From NCBI GenBank assembly GCA_016650135.1, contig JAENWH010000080.1, positions 1 through 7,558 of the forward strand: 7,558 bases of DNA, read 5' to 3'. Positions 5,536 to 7,558 of the stretch are shown here, in pieces; the stretch's first letter is position 1; every line of letters starts with the position of its first letter. This stretch comes from Peptostreptococcaceae bacterium. Lineage in GTDB: Bacteria > Bacillota_A > Clostridia > Peptostreptococcales > Anaerovoracaceae. Made by a program: the position numbers and the translations under genes. The notes under the pieces were generated by a model. The model saw only the letters and a program-made list of their open reading frames with translations. It had not been told where the DNA came from and made no database searches.

Positions 5536-7164
5536 ATGGGAATACCATTAACGATAACAAACTGGATGCTAGCTATTCTACCTATCTTATTGCTTTTTGT
5601 TGGCATTCTAATATTAAAATGGAGTACATACAAAACCGGCGGCATCGTCTGGTTTTTTACGGCTTTACTGGCTTTCACGATATTTAAAGTAGATTTACCC
5701 GGGCTACTGTACGCATGTAGCAAGGGCCTCAGCCTTTCGCTTTATGTCCTGCTGATAATCTGGACAGCAGTTTTCTTATATAACGTGGTAAACAGGGCTG
5801 GTGCCATAGATGTAATAGGAAATACCATGACGGAGTTGATTCATGACAGGCTACTTCAATCCCTGCTTTTGGCCTGGTGTTTTACTTCGCTGTTACAGGG
5901 TGTGGCAGGTTTCGGCGTGCCTATCGCTATTGTTGCGCCTATCATGGTTAGTATGGGTTTTGAACCGCTAGTTGCCGTTGCTACATGCCTGGTAGGGCAT
6001 TCATGGGCGATTTCTTTTGGTTCTATGGGGTCGTCATACAACACTATACAGCTTGTCACAAAGATTCCGGGTGACATCATAGGACCCGCCATGGCACTTT
6101 TATTCATAGTTCCCATTTTCATAACTGGTCTTTCCGTGCTTCATATGCAGGGCGGGTTTAATGGGATAAAGAAAGGATTCATTCCGTTTTTTACAACTGC
6201 AATTTTGATCTCATTTACTATGTGGAGCATGACTAAACTGGGGATGCCTCAGTTGGCGTCGTTAACTTCAGCTGCATCGGGAGTGGTCGTGCTTCTGACA
6301 TATGCAAGGCACGCGGCGAAAAAATCAGTCGCTCTTGTCGGCTATGATGACGGTACTTATGTGACTCATAATGCTTTTTCACATGGCAGATTGGAAGCTT
6401 CCGTAATGATAAGTGAAGAAGTTGAAAACCCTCGGTACAGGATGAGTTTTTTAATAGCTGCTATGCCATACATCATATTGATACTTATATCTTTTTTAAC
6501 ACAACTTCCTTTAATAAAGGTCTTTTTTTCGGGACTAGTATCAGGACTAAGCTACCCCGAAATAACCACCGGACTTGGCTACGTGGTTACAGAGGAAAAG
6601 CTGTACGCAGGTATTAAATGGATATCACATCCCGCCCCAGCACTGTTTATCTCAGCTGTCATGGGATTCCTAATATACAAAAAAACGGCTGGTGCAAAAC
6701 CGAACATTTTAAAGATGGCTGCTGTAGATACGGTCAGAAAAATAATTCCCACCAGTGTCGGTATAATAACCATGGTCATGATGGCACTTATCATGAGTGA
6801 TTCAGGAATGACAAATCTACTAGCCAGAGGGCTCGCAGGATCAATGGGTGCATTCTTCCCTTTAGCCACGCCCTTTATCGGCATACTTGGCTCATTTCTT
6901 ACGGGAAGTAATACAAATTCCAATGTTATGTTTGGCATGCTTCAATACGATACCGCAATTGTTCTTGGTAAAAATGCCGTGTGGATTGCAGCGGCACAAA
7001 GCGTGGGTGGCTCAATAGGAGTAGCCATTTCGCCATCTACAATCATGATGGGCTCGGCAAATGTTGGTCTTACTGGCAAAGAACACCTAGTAATGGCCAT
7101 GACACTGAGATACTGCTTAATCGGAGCTGTGGCTCTTGCTGCGGTCGTGTATATAATAAGTTAA
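5536..7164 (+). CDS. lctP: L-lactate permease (LctP) family transporter
   Basis: This 542-residue integral membrane protein of the lactate permease family (Pfam Lactate_perm) comprises proton-coupled importers of lactate, glycolate and similar short hydroxy acids. Family hallmarks are LLQGVAGFGVPIAIVAPIMV (119-138), ATCLVGHSWAISFGSMGSS (149-167), GSFLTGSNTNSNVMFGMLQ (452-470) and AAQSVGGSIGVAISPSTIMM (486-505). There are about twelve or more hydrophobic segments and one long hydrophilic loop (about 258-302, VGYDDGTYVTHNAFSHGR and onward). Length is typical (530-560), with no break. The start is supported by AAAGGA (5525-5530) five bases before ATG. The gene uses G/C-ending codons somewhat more than the central operon, which may point to a separate origin. 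Family membership is clear; that the cargo is lactate is an inference, since no lactate dehydrogenase or lactate utilisation genes lie in the window and the gene sits beside amino-acid hydrolases. Confidence 0.9.
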   Translation: MGIPLTITNWMLAILPILLLFVGILILKWSTYKTGGIVWFFTALLAFTIFKVDLPGLLYACSKGLSLSLYVLLIIWTAVFLYNVVNRAGAIDVIGNTMTELIHDRLLQSLLLAWCFTSLLQGVAGFGVPIAIVAPIMVSMGFEPLVAVATCLVGHSWAISFGSMGSSYNTIQLVTKIPGDIIGPAMALLFIVPIFITGLSVLHMQGGFNGIKKGFIPFFTTAILISFTMWSMTKLGMPQLASLTSAASGVVVLLTYARHAAKKSVALVGYDDGTYVTHNAFSHGRLEASVMISEEVENPRYRMSFLIAAMPYIILILISFLTQLPLIKVFFSGLVSGLSYPEITTGLGYVVTEEKLYAGIKWISHPAPALFISAVMGFLIYKKTAGAKPNILKMAAVDTVRKIIPTSVGIITMVMMALIMSDSGMTNLLARGLAGSMGAFFPLATPFIGILGSFLTGSNTNSNVMFGMLQYDTAIVLGKNAVWIAAAQSVGGSIGVAISPSTIMMGSANVGLTGKEHLVMAMTLRYCLIGAVALAAVVYIIS

Positions 7165-7179
7165 GGAAGGTGATTGAAG

Positions 7180-7383
7180 ATGAGTGAGCCGATACACGGA
7201 GATAACAAGTCATTATTAAAGAAAATAAGATTAAAAAAAGACATCATACTTAGAGTGTCCATGATTTTTTTCATAGTAGCTTATCCGCTAACATATATTG
7301 GTGCGAAAAGCGGCTTCATGCCGCTTATGGCTTTAGCCATCGGCGTTGTAGCCATTGGAAGTCTTTTGGCAGCTTTTCTATAA
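7180..7383 (+). CDS. Small two-helix membrane protein, unknown function
   Basis: I do not recognise a family. From ATG 7180 the product has 67 residues: a polar N-terminus with a lysine/arginine-rich patch (KKIRLKK, about 14-20), a hydrophobic helix (22-41), a short turn (AKSG) and a second hydrophobic helix (45-66) running to the last residue. The positive patch predicts both ends in the cytoplasm. ATG 7180 is preferred over the TTG at 7174 because AAGGAAGGTGAT (7163-7174), a good anti-Shine-Dalgarno match, overlaps the TTG and leaves 5 bases before the ATG. It begins 15 bp after the permease stop in the same direction, so it is almost certainly translated from the same mRNA. A small subunit or stabiliser of the permease is a reasonable but unproven guess. 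The clear ribosome binding site and clean hydrophobic pattern argue that it is a real gene. Confidence 0.75.
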   Translation: MSEPIHGDNKSLLKKIRLKKDIILRVSMIFFIVAYPLTYIGAKSGFMPLMALAIGVVAIGSLLAAFL

Positions 7384-7456
7384 GTATTACATGGGGATAT
7401 GAAATGATGACTATTACCTTAGTGTCTACTGATTAACTCTAAAACCGTTGAAAATG

Positions 7457-7485
7457 CTGACATTTTTGGTGATTCGTGGTATAAT
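7457..7485 (+). promoter_or_regulatory. Sigma-A type promoter for the gene beyond the right edge
   Basis: CTGACA (7457-7462, five of six to consensus) is followed by exactly 17 bases and TATAAT (7480-7485), with an extended -10 TG at 7477-7478. Expected transcription start is about 7491-7494. This is the best promoter in the window. The -35 lies inside a dyad, AAAATG-CTGA-CATTTT (7451-7466), that could be an operator or a small hairpin of the upstream transcript. Confidence 0.8.
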
Positions 7486-7494
7486 AAATGCATA

Positions 7495-7545
7495 GGTTTT
7501 TTCGAAACGAAGCAATTTTCCTTGCACTTTATCATTAAAAAAACC
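7495..7545 (+). promoter_or_regulatory. Foldable 5' leader
   Basis: Within the predicted leader, GGTTTTTT (7495-7502) can pair with AAAAAACC (7538-7545), enclosing a small hairpin GCAA/TTGC (7512-7515 with 7522-7525). The ribosome binding site follows three bases after the outer stem. The pairs are mostly A-T, so the structure may be weak or accidental. It matches no riboswitch class I know. Confidence 0.25.
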
Positions 7546-7548
7546 ATC

Positions 7549-7555
7549 AAAGGAG
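7549..7555 (+). promoter_or_regulatory. Ribosome binding site of a gene starting outside the window
   Basis: AAAGGAG ends three bases before the right edge and follows a strong promoter at a leader distance of about 60 bp. A + strand gene should start within a few bases beyond 7558. Nothing of its coding sequence is visible. Confidence 0.7.
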
Positions 7556-7558
7556 CAG

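Noticed and set aside
6618..6800. Overlapping + strand frames inside the permease gene (also 6981-7164)
   Set aside because: They are alternative-frame readings of the conserved LctP motifs, with low-complexity His/Asn-rich composition and no start signal.
7404..7436. Ten-codon mini-ORF (ATGATG to TAA) after the small membrane protein
   Set aside because: Very short, no properly spaced ribosome binding site, and lies before the next promoter.
1..7558. CRISPR array, tRNA, rRNA, defence or prophage genes
   Set aside because: No regularly spaced repeats, no cloverleaf-like or rRNA-like stretch, and no recognisable defence or phage protein in any frame.

Overview
The window reads as a chromosomal segment of an AT-rich, Gram-positive, amino-acid- or peptide-fermenting anaerobe of the Clostridia/Tissierellia kind. 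The reasons are the AT-rich third codon positions, strong AGGAG-type ribosome binding sites before every intact gene, a well-formed sigma-A type promoter near the right end, and the gene content (YfcC-type carrier, M20 peptidase, N-acyl-D-amino-acid deacylase, lactate-permease family carrier). No species can be named from sequence alone. Everything recognisable lies on the + strand.

Left part (1-1329): the C-terminal part of a PLP-dependent cysteine-desulfurase-like protein runs in from beyond the window and ends at 475. A gene-free 150 bp follows (476-625), in which I see nothing convincing. Then comes a decayed region. A YtcJ-type amidohydrolase pseudogene (626-about 1142) has an early stop or lost start, an internal deletion of the segment expected to carry the HxH metal site, and a frameshift. 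It is fused to the last ~45 codons of what I recognise as an IS1595-family (ISXO2-like DDE) transposase (about 1143-1280), readable only in a frame with no start codon. Two thirds of the amidohydrolase and most of the transposon are missing.

Centre (1330-5395): three intact genes form a likely operon: a YfcC-family membrane carrier, an M20 metallopeptidase with all expected metal ligands, and an N-acyl-D-amino-acid deacylase with the full D-aminoacylase metal set. A small hairpin followed by five T sits between the last two. The joint logic, inferred, is uptake of a small peptide-like or N-acylated amino-acid compound and its hydrolysis to free amino acids for fermentation. The dead amidohydrolase just upstream belongs to the same hydrolase superfamily and may be a lost member of the set.

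Right part (5396-7558): after an intergenic stretch with a long perfect inverted repeat (5451-5495) comes an intact lactate-permease (LctP) family carrier. It is followed 15 bp later by a 67-residue two-helix membrane protein of unknown function. The window closes with a strong promoter, a short leader that can fold, and a ribosome binding site for a gene that starts just beyond the right edge.

I did not find a clearly new multi-gene system. The most informative items are the hidden transposase/amidohydrolase chimera, the transporter-peptidase-deacylase set, and the small protein coupled to LctP.
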